Source of the DNA: Enterocloster clostridioformis
Lineage (GTDB): Bacteria > Bacillota > Clostridia > Lachnospirales > Lachnospiraceae
Length of the DNA stretch: 64,000 bases
Reading direction: 5' to 3'
Assembly: GCF_020297485.1 (NCBI RefSeq)
Contig: NZ_JAIWZC010000001.1
Span: 2,790,001-2,854,000, forward strand
Below are positions 23,612-33,117 of the stretch, one piece after another. Made by a program: the position numbers and the translations under genes. The notes beneath the pieces were generated by a model, which was given only the letters and a program-made list of their open reading frames with translations, did no database searches and was not told the origin of the DNA. Within the stretch, counting starts at the first letter, position 1, and the number at the start of each line of letters is the position of its first letter.

Positions 23612-25441
23612 TCAAACCGCTCTCGTAACCTCCGCCAGCCACACTCTCTCATCCTCATCCAAATATGGACTAATCTTCTCATACACCTGTTCATGGTACC
23701 GGTTCAGCAGTTCCACATCCCGGTCGGACATAATCCCCCTGTCAATTACCTCCAAATCAACAGGAACATACGTCAGGTACTCAAACCGCAGGAACTGGCC
23801 ATATTCATTCTTTTCGTCCTCAACACACAAAACCAGATTCTCCGTTCTGATTCCGTGGCTTCCCTCAATATACACGCCAGGTTCATCCGATGTAATCATA
23901 CCCGCTTCCATCACCGCATTATCCTGGCGCTCCGGGACCATTTTGAAGCGGATGCCATTGGGGCGCTCATGTACGCTGGACAGATAGCTCACCCCGTGTC
24001 CGGTGCCATGTTCATAGTTAAGTCCCCGTCTCCACAGCGGCTCTCTGGCCGCATAATCTAGGCTGAGTCCGCGGCAGCCATGGAGGAACTTAACGTCTCC
24101 CAAGCGCAGCATACTCATAAGCACCAAAGTAAAATGTTCCTTTTCCTCATCTGTCACCGGCCCCATGGCAATGGTCCTGGTAATGTCGGTGGTCCCTTCA
24201 TAATACTGACCTCCGGAATCAATAAGGTACAGTCCCCTGGGCTCCAGAGAGATATTGCTCTCCGGTGTGGCGGAATAATGGCACATGGCTCCATGTGCAC
24301 CATATGCGGATATGGTTGCAAAGCTCAGGCCTATACACCCCTCCTGGTCCATGCGCAGCTTCTCCAGATAATCCGACACACTGATTTCATCCATGGGAAT
24401 GCGCCCCATATTCTTCTTCAGCCAGTAGATAAACTTGGTCATGGCCACGCCGTCCTTGATATGGGCCCGCTTTTCATTTTCTATCTCCACATCATTTTTA
24501 ACCGCCTTCATGGAAGCAGTGGGATTCATTCTGTCGATTACCTTATTGGCTCCGTTAATCAAGCGGTAAACGGCATAGTTGACCCTGCATTTCTCCAGCA
24601 GGACCTTTTCGCCCTTAAGCTCCTCCACCATGTCATATACTCCGTCATAAGGCATCACCGTGACACCCATCCGTTCCAGATACTCCCTCACGCTTATGTC
24701 CTCCGCATCCTCCAGATACGGATAAGCTTTTCCCACCAGCACACTGCTGTTGACAAACAGGTACAGTTGGTCCATGGTCAACAGCGCGTACGACAGCACC
24801 ACCGGATTGTACAGGATGTCGTTGCCTCTGATATTTAACAGCCATGCTATATCATCCAGGGAGGTAAGCACATGGACCGATGCATGGGCCTTTTTCATAG
24901 CCGCCCTCACATCCGCGATCTTTTCCAATGCGCTCTTTCCCGCATATCTCTCATCCAGAACCCATGCAGGCTCCGCCGACAGCTCAGGCCGTTCTTCCCA
25001 AATCATGCCTGCCAGGTCTTCCCCGTAGGAAATACGCGCGCCCCGCTCCTTTAACAGTTCCTCCAGGGCAAGCCCTTCGGCCGCATTTACTACCCTGCCG
25101 TCAAATCCCAGGCAGCCGCCCTCAGGCATTTTGTCGTCCAGGTACGCTCCCAGGGAGGGAACGCCCTCCTGTCCCATTTTCATCATGGTCATCGTGGAAT
25201 CCTTTAGCTGGGCAACTGCCTGCACATAGTAGCGTCCGTCTACCCAAAGGCATGCTTCGTCCATTGTAACCAGGGCCGTACCTGCCGATCCGGTAAATCC
25301 GGTCATATATTCCCTGCATTTGAAATGCTCTCCCACATATTCGGATTCATGGAAATCAGCCGTGGGTATCATATACGCATCCATTCCCCGCTCTTTCATC
25401 AATTTCCGCAATGCGTTCAGCCTGCTCTGAATCACAATCAT
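23612..25441 (-). CDS. Xaa-Pro aminopeptidase, M24B family
   Basis: A 609-residue cytoplasmic metallopeptidase that removes an N-terminal residue next to proline. It has the three-domain layout of the long APP1-like form: two creatinase-N-like domains (to about residue 320) and a pita-bread catalytic domain. Metal ligands are visible in LIDSGGQY and TTDITRT (two Asp), GTGHGVS (His), SDEPGVYIEG (Glu) and RTENLVL (Glu). GAAGGA precedes the ATG. It is followed by its own terminator and preceded at 42 bases by the flavoprotein gene, so the two may share a transcript. Confidence 0.93.
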   Translation of the reverse strand: MIVIQSRLNALRKLMKERGMDAYMIPTADFHESEYVGEHFKCREYMTGFTGSAGTALVTMDEACLWVDGRYYVQAVAQLKDSTMTMMKMGQEGVPSLGAYLDDKMPEGGCLGFDGRVVNAAEGLALEELLKERGARISYGEDLAGMIWEERPELSAEPAWVLDERYAGKSALEKIADVRAAMKKAHASVHVLTSLDDIAWLLNIRGNDILYNPVVLSYALLTMDQLYLFVNSSVLVGKAYPYLEDAEDISVREYLERMGVTVMPYDGVYDMVEELKGEKVLLEKCRVNYAVYRLINGANKVIDRMNPTASMKAVKNDVEIENEKRAHIKDGVAMTKFIYWLKKNMGRIPMDEISVSDYLEKLRMDQEGCIGLSFATISAYGAHGAMCHYSATPESNISLEPRGLYLIDSGGQYYEGTTDITRTIAMGPVTDEEKEHFTLVLMSMLRLGDVKFLHGCRGLSLDYAAREPLWRRGLNYEHGTGHGVSYLSSVHERPNGIRFKMVPERQDNAVMEAGMITSDEPGVYIEGSHGIRTENLVLCVEDEKNEYGQFLRFEYLTYVPVDLEVIDRGIMSDRDVELLNRYHEQVYEKISPYLDEDERVWLAEVTRAV

Positions 25442-25482
25442 ACTATTATCCTTCCTTCCATTTCTTTCTGTCTCCCCCGCAC

Positions 25483-26907
25483 CTATTTCTTCCTCATGGC
25501 ATCCTCTATAGCCGCCCCAATGCCTTCATTGTAAGTAGGCTGCGCCCGCATGGCAAAGGACATTTCCTCTGCGCTCAGTCCGTTGGCTATGGCCGTGGCT
25601 ATTTCTCCAATCATATCCGTGGCCCTGGGACACATCATCTGCGCCCCCACAATGGTGTTGGAATACGCTTCAAATACCAGACGGATAAATCCATTTTCCC
25701 CGCCGGTTATGATGGATTTTCCATTTTCTCTCATGGAGAAATGCCCGCAGCGCACCTTCAGCCCTTTTTCCCTGGCAATTTCCTCCGTGATGCCGACGGT
25801 GGCAATCTCCGGATCCGTATAGATACAGTTTGGCACGATTGGAAGGGACACATACATGCCATTGGGCACTACCTCCAGCTTAATGCTGTGGGGTCTTCCG
25901 GCTATCCTCTCCACCACATATGTGCCCTGGGCCGCTGCCACGTGGGCCAGCTGTGTTCTGGCGGACACGTCACCAATGGCGTAGATTCCCCGCACGCTTG
26001 TCTCAAAATTGCTGTTTACGGCAATCTTCCCGCCTTCCATCTCAAGAGAAATGTCCCTGCCCAAAAGCTTTTCCACATTTGGCCGGCGCCCGATGGCCAT
26101 GAGTATCTGGCCTGCTCTCATTTTAACGGGCTCTCCCTCCCCGTTGGGAGTGATGACGCAGCTGAGTCCGCCCTCTTCCTCCAGTATCTCAGTAACCGTG
26201 GCATCACAGTACACGTCAATGCCCTTTTGGCGCAGCTCCTTTTCCAGCTCCGCAGACATTACATCATCCATGGGCGCCATCAGATGCTTCTGCTTCTCCA
26301 CAATGGTCACATGGGAACACAGGTTGTTGAACATGGTGGCAAACTCCACCGCGATAACGCCTCCGCCCATGATTGTCAGCCTGTCAAAATTCCAGCTCTC
26401 CGCTGCCAGCAGCCTGTCGCTGTTCCATACGCCTGCCAGGTCCGCGCCGGGAATCCGGCTCATGTAGGACACCGCGCCTGTGGCTATGATGACTGCGTTT
26501 CCGCGGAAGAATTCCCGGCCGCCTTCCTTTAGCTCCACCTCCACGGTCCTGTCCCTGCGAAGCACCGCTGTTCCGTAAACAATTTCCACATTCAGCTTTT
26601 CAAAGCCATATTGAATGCCATCCCGGTATTTAACCACTGCTTTTTTCTTATACTTCTGCATTTTCCCAAAATCAAAGGAAATGAAATCAGTAGACACGCC
26701 AAATTCATCGCAGCTCTGCATCATATGAAACATATCGGAGGCATGCAGCAGCGCCTTGGTGGGAATGCATCCCCGGTTTACGCATGTACCTCCAATCTTC
26801 TTTGCCTCTATCACCACAACCTTGAGGCCAAATTCCGCTGCTTTAAGCGCTGCCGTATAGCCCCCTGGCCCGGCTCCTATAATCACTACGTCAAATTCTC
26901 TTGCCAT
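25483..26907 (-). CDS. Dihydrolipoamide dehydrogenase-like flavoprotein lacking the usual catalytic His
   Basis: A 474-residue pyridine nucleotide-disulfide oxidoreductase. The N-terminal FAD site is VVIIGAGPGGYTAAL, the redox disulfide GGTCVNRGCIPTK, the NAD site IMGGGVIAVEFA, and the second FAD motif YAIGDVS. The C-terminal interface motif, normally HxHPTxxE, reads RAQPTYNEG, so the general-base His is Gln (codon CAG). The partner Glu is kept. No lipoyl or 2-oxoacid dehydrogenase genes lie nearby. It may use a different disulfide substrate or be a weak lipoamide dehydrogenase. Confidence 0.88.
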   Translation of the reverse strand: MAREFDVVIIGAGPGGYTAALKAAEFGLKVVVIEAKKIGGTCVNRGCIPTKALLHASDMFHMMQSCDEFGVSTDFISFDFGKMQKYKKKAVVKYRDGIQYGFEKLNVEIVYGTAVLRRDRTVEVELKEGGREFFRGNAVIIATGAVSYMSRIPGADLAGVWNSDRLLAAESWNFDRLTIMGGGVIAVEFATMFNNLCSHVTIVEKQKHLMAPMDDVMSAELEKELRQKGIDVYCDATVTEILEEEGGLSCVITPNGEGEPVKMRAGQILMAIGRRPNVEKLLGRDISLEMEGGKIAVNSNFETSVRGIYAIGDVSARTQLAHVAAAQGTYVVERIAGRPHSIKLEVVPNGMYVSLPIVPNCIYTDPEIATVGITEEIAREKGLKVRCGHFSMRENGKSIITGGENGFIRLVFEAYSNTIVGAQMMCPRATDMIGEIATAIANGLSAEEMSFAMRAQPTYNEGIGAAIEDAMRKK

Positions 26908-27010
26908 ACCCGTTCTCCCTTATGTTCTTAATAAATTATTCTTTTAAATTATCTTGATTACATTATGTTTTAAATAATTTCTTCCAAGCATTTCTTCAAA
27001 GAAGGCGAAC

Positions 27011-27811
27011 CTAAATCAAACTCAAATGCCTGCAGGCCTTCCATATCCCGTCCCGGTCAATATCATCTGTAACATAATCCGCCACGGTCTTCAGCTCCTC
27101 CACGGAATTTCCCATGGCAACACCGATGCCTGCCTCACGTACAATCTCATAGTCATTCATGCTGTCTCCAAAGGCGACTGTCCGCTCCAGGCCTATGTCA
27201 TAGTACTGGCACAGCCGTTTCAGTCCCTCTGCCTTGGAGGCCTCCCGTTCCACCACATCCGCCCCCATGTTCCCCGAGAACATGGGAAATTTGAATTCAG
27301 GAAAATGGTCCTCCAGCTCTCTGGCGCCTTCCGGACCGCCTATGTACACCAATGTCCTCACCGGTATATCCATCAGTTCCCATCCATCCATGAAATTGCG
27401 TTCCGAAACACCCCAGCGAAGCCGGTCCATGCGGACTACGCCCTCCGGGTGTATATAATAATCCTTTCCCTCCTGGCTGACGCCCAGGGAAATTCCGTGG
27501 GTATCCCCATATTCCAGCAATGCCCTCAGCCGGCCCTTGTCCATCAGATGTTCAAAGAGGACATTGCCCTCAGCCACGACCCGCGTTCCGTTCATGTGTA
27601 TCACTGCGTCCGGCATAATCATATCCCGGTATACCACACTCATATCATGGTCCATGTTCCTGCCGCTTCCTATGACAATGACCGAGTCTTTCCGCAGCAG
27701 CTCCAGGGCTTTCATAGCGCTGTCCGGAATTTTCCATGTCTTATGGTCCAGCAGTGTCATATCTAAATCAAAGCTGACAATCCGCTTTTTCTTACTTGGT
27801 TTCTGTGTCAT
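27011..27811 (-). CDS. HAD-superfamily Cof-type phosphatase
   Basis: A 266-residue HAD hydrolase of the Cof/YidA type, acting on a phosphorylated metabolite not predictable from sequence. Motif I is FDLDMTLLD (two Asp), motif II is in VIGSGRN, and motifs III/IV are in the C-terminal KAEGLKRL and AFGDSMNDYEI. The large cap domain between residues 85 and 190 is of the C2 type. A Lys-rich stretch opens the protein. It is a single gene on the minus strand, facing the divergent tRNA. Confidence 0.9.
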   Translation of the reverse strand: MTQKPSKKKRIVSFDLDMTLLDHKTWKIPDSAMKALELLRKDSVIVIGSGRNMDHDMSVVYRDMIMPDAVIHMNGTRVVAEGNVLFEHLMDKGRLRALLEYGDTHGISLGVSQEGKDYYIHPEGVVRMDRLRWGVSERNFMDGWELMDIPVRTLVYIGGPEGARELEDHFPEFKFPMFSGNMGADVVEREASKAEGLKRLCQYYDIGLERTVAFGDSMNDYEIVREAGIGVAMGNSVEELKTVADYVTDDIDRDGIWKACRHLSLI

Positions 27812-27889
27812 TTTTAAATTCTCCGAATAAATTAAAATTAGGTCTTTTCAAAATGAAAATTATCTGATATAATAAGTGAGGTTCGAGAA

Positions 27890-27963
27890 CGGAGTATGGC
27901 GTAGCTTGGTAGCGCGCTCGGCTGGGGGCCGAGAGGTCGCAGGTTCAAATCCTGTTACTCCGA
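27890..27963 (+). tRNA. tRNA-Pro (anticodon GGG)
   Basis: A 74-base cloverleaf: acceptor stem CGGAGTA pairs with TACTCCG, discriminator base A. The anticodon arm is CTCGG-CTGGGGG-CCGAG with anticodon GGG, and the T loop reads GGTTCAAATCC. CCA is not encoded. A T-rich stretch follows at once and can terminate transcription. A decayed integrase gene lies 85 bases downstream, as is usual for tRNA-targeted elements. Confidence 0.95.
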
Positions 27964-28047
27964 TTTTTTCTTTTAATTCATAGGTTCCTGATGCTTATCG
28001 GTGTCAGGAACCTTTGTTTTTTTGATTACCTTTCTGCAATATATTGA

Positions 28048-28534
28048 TTACCTGTTACCCAGATTGGGCATTTCAGCATTAATACGCGATATGATTTCAG
28101 TCTTTTCCTCAATCCCGCTAATATCGTATGTATAATACCGTTCATTCACATCTTCCGTATGTCCGAGAAGTGCTGCTGTAGCCGATACCCCCTTACACCG
28201 CTTTTTAGAGTTTACCGTCCTGCGGAATGCGTAAATCCCCTTTTCACTGTTTCCTACTTGTCTACATTTGTTCTTTGAACAGGAGGATATCATTGGCGCA
28301 TGCACTCTCCCGTTCTCATTTAAAAAAACTCTGACTCATATCCCCATTGAACCTCCAATGTCCTTTACTCGTTTAAGCAAATTCCTGATTTCGTTTGTCA
28401 TCGGAGAAATACGCGCTTTGCCAGGTACTCTTTTCTTTGTTCATTTTTACTTTCTCTTGTACGTATGACAGGTCAATAATACCATTTTCCAGGGCGTAAT
28501 GCAATATGCCCAAATTGTTTTCTGCTTTCATCAT
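28048..28534 (-). pseudogene. Decayed tyrosine integrase next to tRNA-Pro
   Basis: Two parts of one tyrosine recombinase remain. At 28534-28376 a frame reads NLGILHYALENGIIDLSYVQ and on to a stop, like the N-terminus of common Lachnospiraceae integrases. From about 28400 to 28048, another frame with a stop and frameshift reads ISPMTNEIRNLLKRVKDIGG, later FRRTVNSKKRCKGVSATAALLGHTEDVNERYYTYD with the terminal His and Tyr. The core-binding and early catalytic parts are missing, and the expected His before FRRT is Tyr. It is a relic of an element once integrated at the tRNA. Confidence 0.8.
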
Positions 28535-28952
28535 CACTTATCAGGAACCGTGTATACACTCACCGGCCGTGGGGTGGGGGGCTACTCTTGTATCTTTAAT
28601 TTTATGTCTGTTAAATATATAGGGTCCGACATTTTTGGGGCTCTCGGACACTTTTTTTCTTCAAATTCTGCGGTATAGCGGCACACAAATAACTCCCATC
28701 AGAAAGAACATCGGATAATACCTCCGCATCATCTGGCTCCATCTTATCAGACGAACTAACGTTGCGGACATATAAACACGAACAGCACCATGGAAGGCCT
28801 TTGGAATATGTGTCAGATAGGTCACTGATGGTGATAAGGCACATCATTTGCCTGGCATATTTTTCGGATCAATTCTCTTGTCCTTAGTGCTACCTGACCC
28901 ATCAGGACTGGCTTCCCATATAAATATTCATAATGTTACCTTTCACTTTTCT
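28535..28952. other. Degenerate intergenic segment
   Basis: A T-rich and locally G-rich stretch (GGGGTGGGGGGC near 28571) after the integrase relic. A 78-codon minus-strand frame at 28611-28847 has no ribosome site and no recognisable motif; it may be a fragment of lost cargo. No intact gene is seen. Confidence 0.45.
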
Positions 28953-31463
28953 TTATTCCTCAACCATTCCAATCAGGTCGAATTTCTCCGTTGAAACAAT
29001 GACATCATACGATTTTTTCTCCGGTATCTCATACTTCACCCAGATGGTTCTGTCGGAAAGATTGTAATACCATCCGGTTCCGGCTTCCTCCCAGCCGTCC
29101 CTTACAAGATAACGCGGGATGCGCTCGCCGTCAACCGTTACCCAGAATGCACCTTTTTGCTTGCTGACAAGCCGGATTGTAACTCGCTCCAATGGGCATT
29201 CGTAGGTTCCCCTGGTATCAAAGTGAATTATCGTCTGATTACCGGCAGTTACATTAACTGCGGTTTTCGCGTAAACACCCTTCTTATAGTCCTCCGTGTG
29301 TCCGTCATCGTCATAGAATACAAAGCTGGTGTCCGTATCCGCGCTGATCAGGAAATCCGCATGACGCATCCTGTCCGACATAATATGCTTAACATCCTCG
29401 CTGGTCACATAAACCGCACTTCCCCTGAGGAACATGGGAATGCTGCCCAGATTTACCGGAAGCTCGATAGTCTGACCGCCCGAATACTCCTTCAGGTTGT
29501 CATTCATGTCGAACCATCTGCATCCTGACGGCAGATAGATAGTTCTTGTCCTTGCCTCCGGCTCCACCACATTGGCAACCAGCACGCTCTTTCCGAACAT
29601 AAAGATGAAATTATTATCGCTGTAACACTTCTTATCTTCCGGGAACTCTAAAAACAGCGGGCGCATAGCCGGCATGCCGTTCTGGTTTGCCTCATACATC
29701 AGGCTGTACAGATACGGAAGCATCCGGTATCGCTGGGCGTAAGCCGCCTTCACATATTCCCGATTCTCCTCATACATCCAGGGCTGTGTCACCGTGTTGT
29801 CGTTATTTGCCGAATTTAAGCAGAAGCGCGGCTGGAAAATACCGTTTTGAATCCAACGAAGCAAAAGCTCCGCCTCCGGCACAGATCCCGCGAACCCGCC
29901 AATGTCACAGCCCATGTTGGCACAGCCGGAAAGTCCCATGCCCACGATCGTGGCGATGTTGAACTTCACTGTACGCCAGTCTGTCAGGTTATCTCCTCCC
30001 CATACCTGCGCGTATCTCTGGATGCCTGCATATCCCGCACGGTTGATTATGTAGGGCCGCTCTCCCGGATAAACGTGGGCAATCGCCTGCTTTCCAAGAA
30101 ATGCCATCAAATTGGAATGCAGAATCTTGAGCTCCGCCATTGTCCCTCCGGCGCCTTCAAAATCACAGTATGCGTCCCGATCCTCCACGCCGTCCATCTC
30201 ACAATTGTCATTCCATACGGTCTTTGTTCCCATTCTCAGAATCCGGTCTTCCAAAAGCATCTTCCAGGTTTCACGGGCCTTCGGGTTCGTGAAGTCTAAA
30301 AACCTGCCTTCTCCGCCCCACCATCTTCCATAATAATCCCCGTCACCGCCCGGGTTTTTAATAAACACGCCGTTCTCCTCAAACAGGTTCATATAAGGAT
30401 GATTTTTCAGAATACCCGGTTTCAGATTGGGAATCACATTGATTCCTCTGGCATTCATACGCTCAAAGAAATCCTCAGGATTTGGAAATCTCCTGTAATT
30501 CCAGTTAAAGATATAGCGGAGGTTGTCCTCCTCGCCGCTGGAATAGCCGGATGCCAGCCAAAAGTTATCGATCAGGATGCCCTCCTTCTCATGCTTATCG
30601 ATTACCCGATAGATTTCCTGATCACAGTTGTCCTCCAGTTCTGCGTAATACATAGTCGAGGCACAATACCCCAGAGACTGTTTGGTGGGCAGCGCGCAGC
30701 GCCCCGTCAGCATCGTATAGCGGTCTAAAACCGCCGAAAGCTCAGGACCCTTGAGCAGGAACAGGTCAATATCTCCCCCATCCGTCTGATAATAGCAATA
30801 CCGATCCCAATAGCCGGAAACCTCCTGCCCCATATCAAATACGCTGTCGTAGGAATTATGATAAAACAAGCCGATGGCATAGGCTGTTTTCTCGTTGATC
30901 CGGATATAAAACGGTATATGCTTGTACATGGGATCCCCAAACTCCGGATCGTGGCCAATCGCGTCCTTGGGTGACATCCTGAGTCTTCTCCCTTTCTTGT
31001 CCAGACAGCCCGTCTTTTCGCCAAAGCCGTAAAAGTGGTCGTTAACCGGATCCATTTTGGAATAGTGGGCCAACCGTCCCAGATGATCCTCCTCAAACGC
31101 CCTCTCCTTCAGATCCTGATAAACGACAGCCCCGTCCAGGGTCTTTAACGTCAGGAAAAAGGGGGTTTTGCTGATTTCCAGGACGCAGGTGCCTGTTGTA
31201 AATACAAGCTTTCCGTTCTTCTCCTCGCAGGGAATATCCAGGGGCTCGATGCGTGTGCGCTCGTCCTTTAAAAGTTCGTCCATCCGATCCTCCCAGGCGG
31301 TAGTCACCAGCGTATAGGATTCTTCCTTAAAATCCCGCCGGAAGCTCACCCGTACCCGAATCACGTCATCCGTCATAAAAATCAGCAATACATCTGCCGC
31401 ATCCCCGTGCAGAATATAGCCGGAACCAGTCTTTTCTATTGATTTCAGTTCACGTAAAAGCAT
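28953..31463 (-). CDS. Glycoside hydrolase family 31 (alpha-glucosidase/alpha-xylosidase type)
   Basis: An 836-residue GH31 enzyme. The N-terminal beta-sandwich is followed by a TIM barrel; the nucleophile region reads TKTVWNDNCEMDGVEDRD, a variant of the usual WxDMNE, and AQVWGGDNLTDW holds the acid/base Asp. C-terminal beta domains carry FVFYDDDGHTEDYKKG. It lacks a signal peptide, so the substrate is probably imported first. The TRAP transporter upstream may import that substrate. A decayed paralogue lies directly upstream. The exact glycoside (alpha-xylosyl, glucosyl or uronyl) cannot be told from sequence. Confidence 0.9.
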   Translation of the reverse strand: MLLRELKSIEKTGSGYILHGDAADVLLIFMTDDVIRVRVSFRRDFKEESYTLVTTAWEDRMDELLKDERTRIEPLDIPCEEKNGKLVFTTGTCVLEISKTPFFLTLKTLDGAVVYQDLKERAFEEDHLGRLAHYSKMDPVNDHFYGFGEKTGCLDKKGRRLRMSPKDAIGHDPEFGDPMYKHIPFYIRINEKTAYAIGLFYHNSYDSVFDMGQEVSGYWDRYCYYQTDGGDIDLFLLKGPELSAVLDRYTMLTGRCALPTKQSLGYCASTMYYAELEDNCDQEIYRVIDKHEKEGILIDNFWLASGYSSGEEDNLRYIFNWNYRRFPNPEDFFERMNARGINVIPNLKPGILKNHPYMNLFEENGVFIKNPGGDGDYYGRWWGGEGRFLDFTNPKARETWKMLLEDRILRMGTKTVWNDNCEMDGVEDRDAYCDFEGAGGTMAELKILHSNLMAFLGKQAIAHVYPGERPYIINRAGYAGIQRYAQVWGGDNLTDWRTVKFNIATIVGMGLSGCANMGCDIGGFAGSVPEAELLLRWIQNGIFQPRFCLNSANNDNTVTQPWMYEENREYVKAAYAQRYRMLPYLYSLMYEANQNGMPAMRPLFLEFPEDKKCYSDNNFIFMFGKSVLVANVVEPEARTRTIYLPSGCRWFDMNDNLKEYSGGQTIELPVNLGSIPMFLRGSAVYVTSEDVKHIMSDRMRHADFLISADTDTSFVFYDDDGHTEDYKKGVYAKTAVNVTAGNQTIIHFDTRGTYECPLERVTIRLVSKQKGAFWVTVDGERIPRYLVRDGWEEAGTGWYYNLSDRTIWVKYEIPEKKSYDVIVSTEKFDLIGMVEE

Positions 31464-31522
31464 CGCGTTCCTCCATAATCATAAAACTGCAGCCGCCCGA
31501 ACTCAGACGGCTGCGTCGATAG

Positions 31523-33063
31523 TTACATCCCAATCAAATCAAAATCTTCAAAGGATACAACCAACTGAGCATCCTTCTTCGGATTTGCATATTTTACCAG
31601 AACGGCCTTCTTCGTCTGGCTGTAATACCAGCCGCTGTCCGCCGCTTCAAACTTCCTGCGGTTTAAGTAGTGCTCCAGCCGTTGCCCGCCAAGAGCTGCC
31701 CAGAATGGGCTCCTGTCCTTGCGGATGATTTCTACTGTAACGCTCTTTACTGTATCCCGGTAGTCACCCTCAGCGGTAAAATCAACCTTCACCACATCGG
31801 TCCCGCTGACGCTGACAGTGGTTTTGCGGAAAATTCCTTTTTCAAAATCGTTGGTTCTTCCGTCATCATCGTACAGCACAAATTGAGAGCCTTCCCTTGC
31901 CGAGGCAATAATCAGACGGAGTTCCTCCACACAGTCGCGTTCCATGTTCATCAGTTGATTATCCGCCATAGCTGCCTTCATTCGGCTGCCCGGAGAGACC
32001 CATTCCGGTGATGGCCGGAATGTTGTACTTTAAGCTCTTCCAACTGGTATAGTTGTCGCCGCACCAGGTCTGCGCATAACGCTGGATGCCGCTGCTTCCG
32101 CTTCGGCATACGGAATAGGGCCGCATATCCGCGTCATGCTCCTTCACCGCATCGTTGCTCAGCTTGCACATCAGCGTGCTCATGATTGGCTTCAGTTGGG
32201 CAATGGTACCGCCTTTGCCGTCAAAGTCCGCAATAACATCCTTATCCAGCAGGCTGTCATACTCACAGTTGTCATTCCAGATTGAGTTGGTTCCCACAGC
32301 AACCAGGCTTCCGGTCACATATTTTTTCATGCCTCACGAGCCGCAGGCTTTGTAAAATCCCAGAACGCCCCGGGACCGCCCCACCAGCTTCCCACCGCGT
32401 ACTGCTCCGGATTCTTGCTGTCCTTCACAAACACATCCTGGCTTTTGAACTCCTCAAACCACGGGTGGCACAGGAGAATCCCAGGCTTGATATCGGGAAC
32501 ATTCTCCGCCCCCTTGTCCTGCATTGCATGGAAATATGCAGATGGATCCTTAAAGCGGGTCGTATTCCATGTGAACACGCAGCGCTTGTTTCCAACGCTG
32601 GTATATCCGGAGGAAAGATGGAAGCCGTCAATCGGAAAGCCTTCCTCCTCCATAAAGGAATAATGGGTCACGCGGCGGTTGGAGTCCAGCGAACGGGATT
32701 TCCGTGCAGATCACTGTAAAGCAGGGTTCCTTCCGTGTCATACAGCTCAAATCCAATGGGATCCTTCATAAGTACAAGGCGGATTTTTCCGGTATCGAAG
32801 GTAATCTCATTATCTGTTTCTTCCACCCCGGGGATTACCGGCTCCACACGAGTTCTCTCCCCCTCAAACAGCGGGTCCAGGCGGTCCTCCCATGCCGTTA
32901 TCATCAAAACATAGGATTCCTCCGTAAATTCCTTGTCAAATGAGGTACGGACCCTCACAATCTCATCGGTAACGAATATAATCTTGATATCGGCGCAGTT
33001 TGTATGTACCAGCCATGCGCTGTCTGTCCTTTCAATTCCTGAAAATTGTGTGCAAATATCCAT
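31523..33063 (-). pseudogene. Second GH31 gene, decayed by internal deletions and a frameshift
   Basis: Four pieces align in order with the intact GH31 neighbour: residues 1-130 (MDICTQFSGIERTDSAWLV onward); a middle part with DGFHLSSGYTSVGNKRC; the nucleophile region NSIWNDNCEYDSLLDKD with WCGDNYTSW; and the C-terminus from QFVLYDDDGRTNDFEKG. About 150 residues are missing between the first two pieces and about 200 before the last, and a frameshift lies near 32330. The total is about 1.54 kb against 2.5 kb for the intact copy. The ends are well conserved, so decay looks recent. Confidence 0.88.
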
Positions 33064-33117
33064 ACTCTGTCTCCATTCTTAGGGTTATCGATGGGTTTTT
33101 TCCGCTTTTTACCATTA

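Noticed and set aside
28611..28847. A 78-codon minus-strand frame after the integrase relic
   Set aside because: No ribosome site and no recognised motif in a degenerate stretch; possibly a relic but not supported as a gene.
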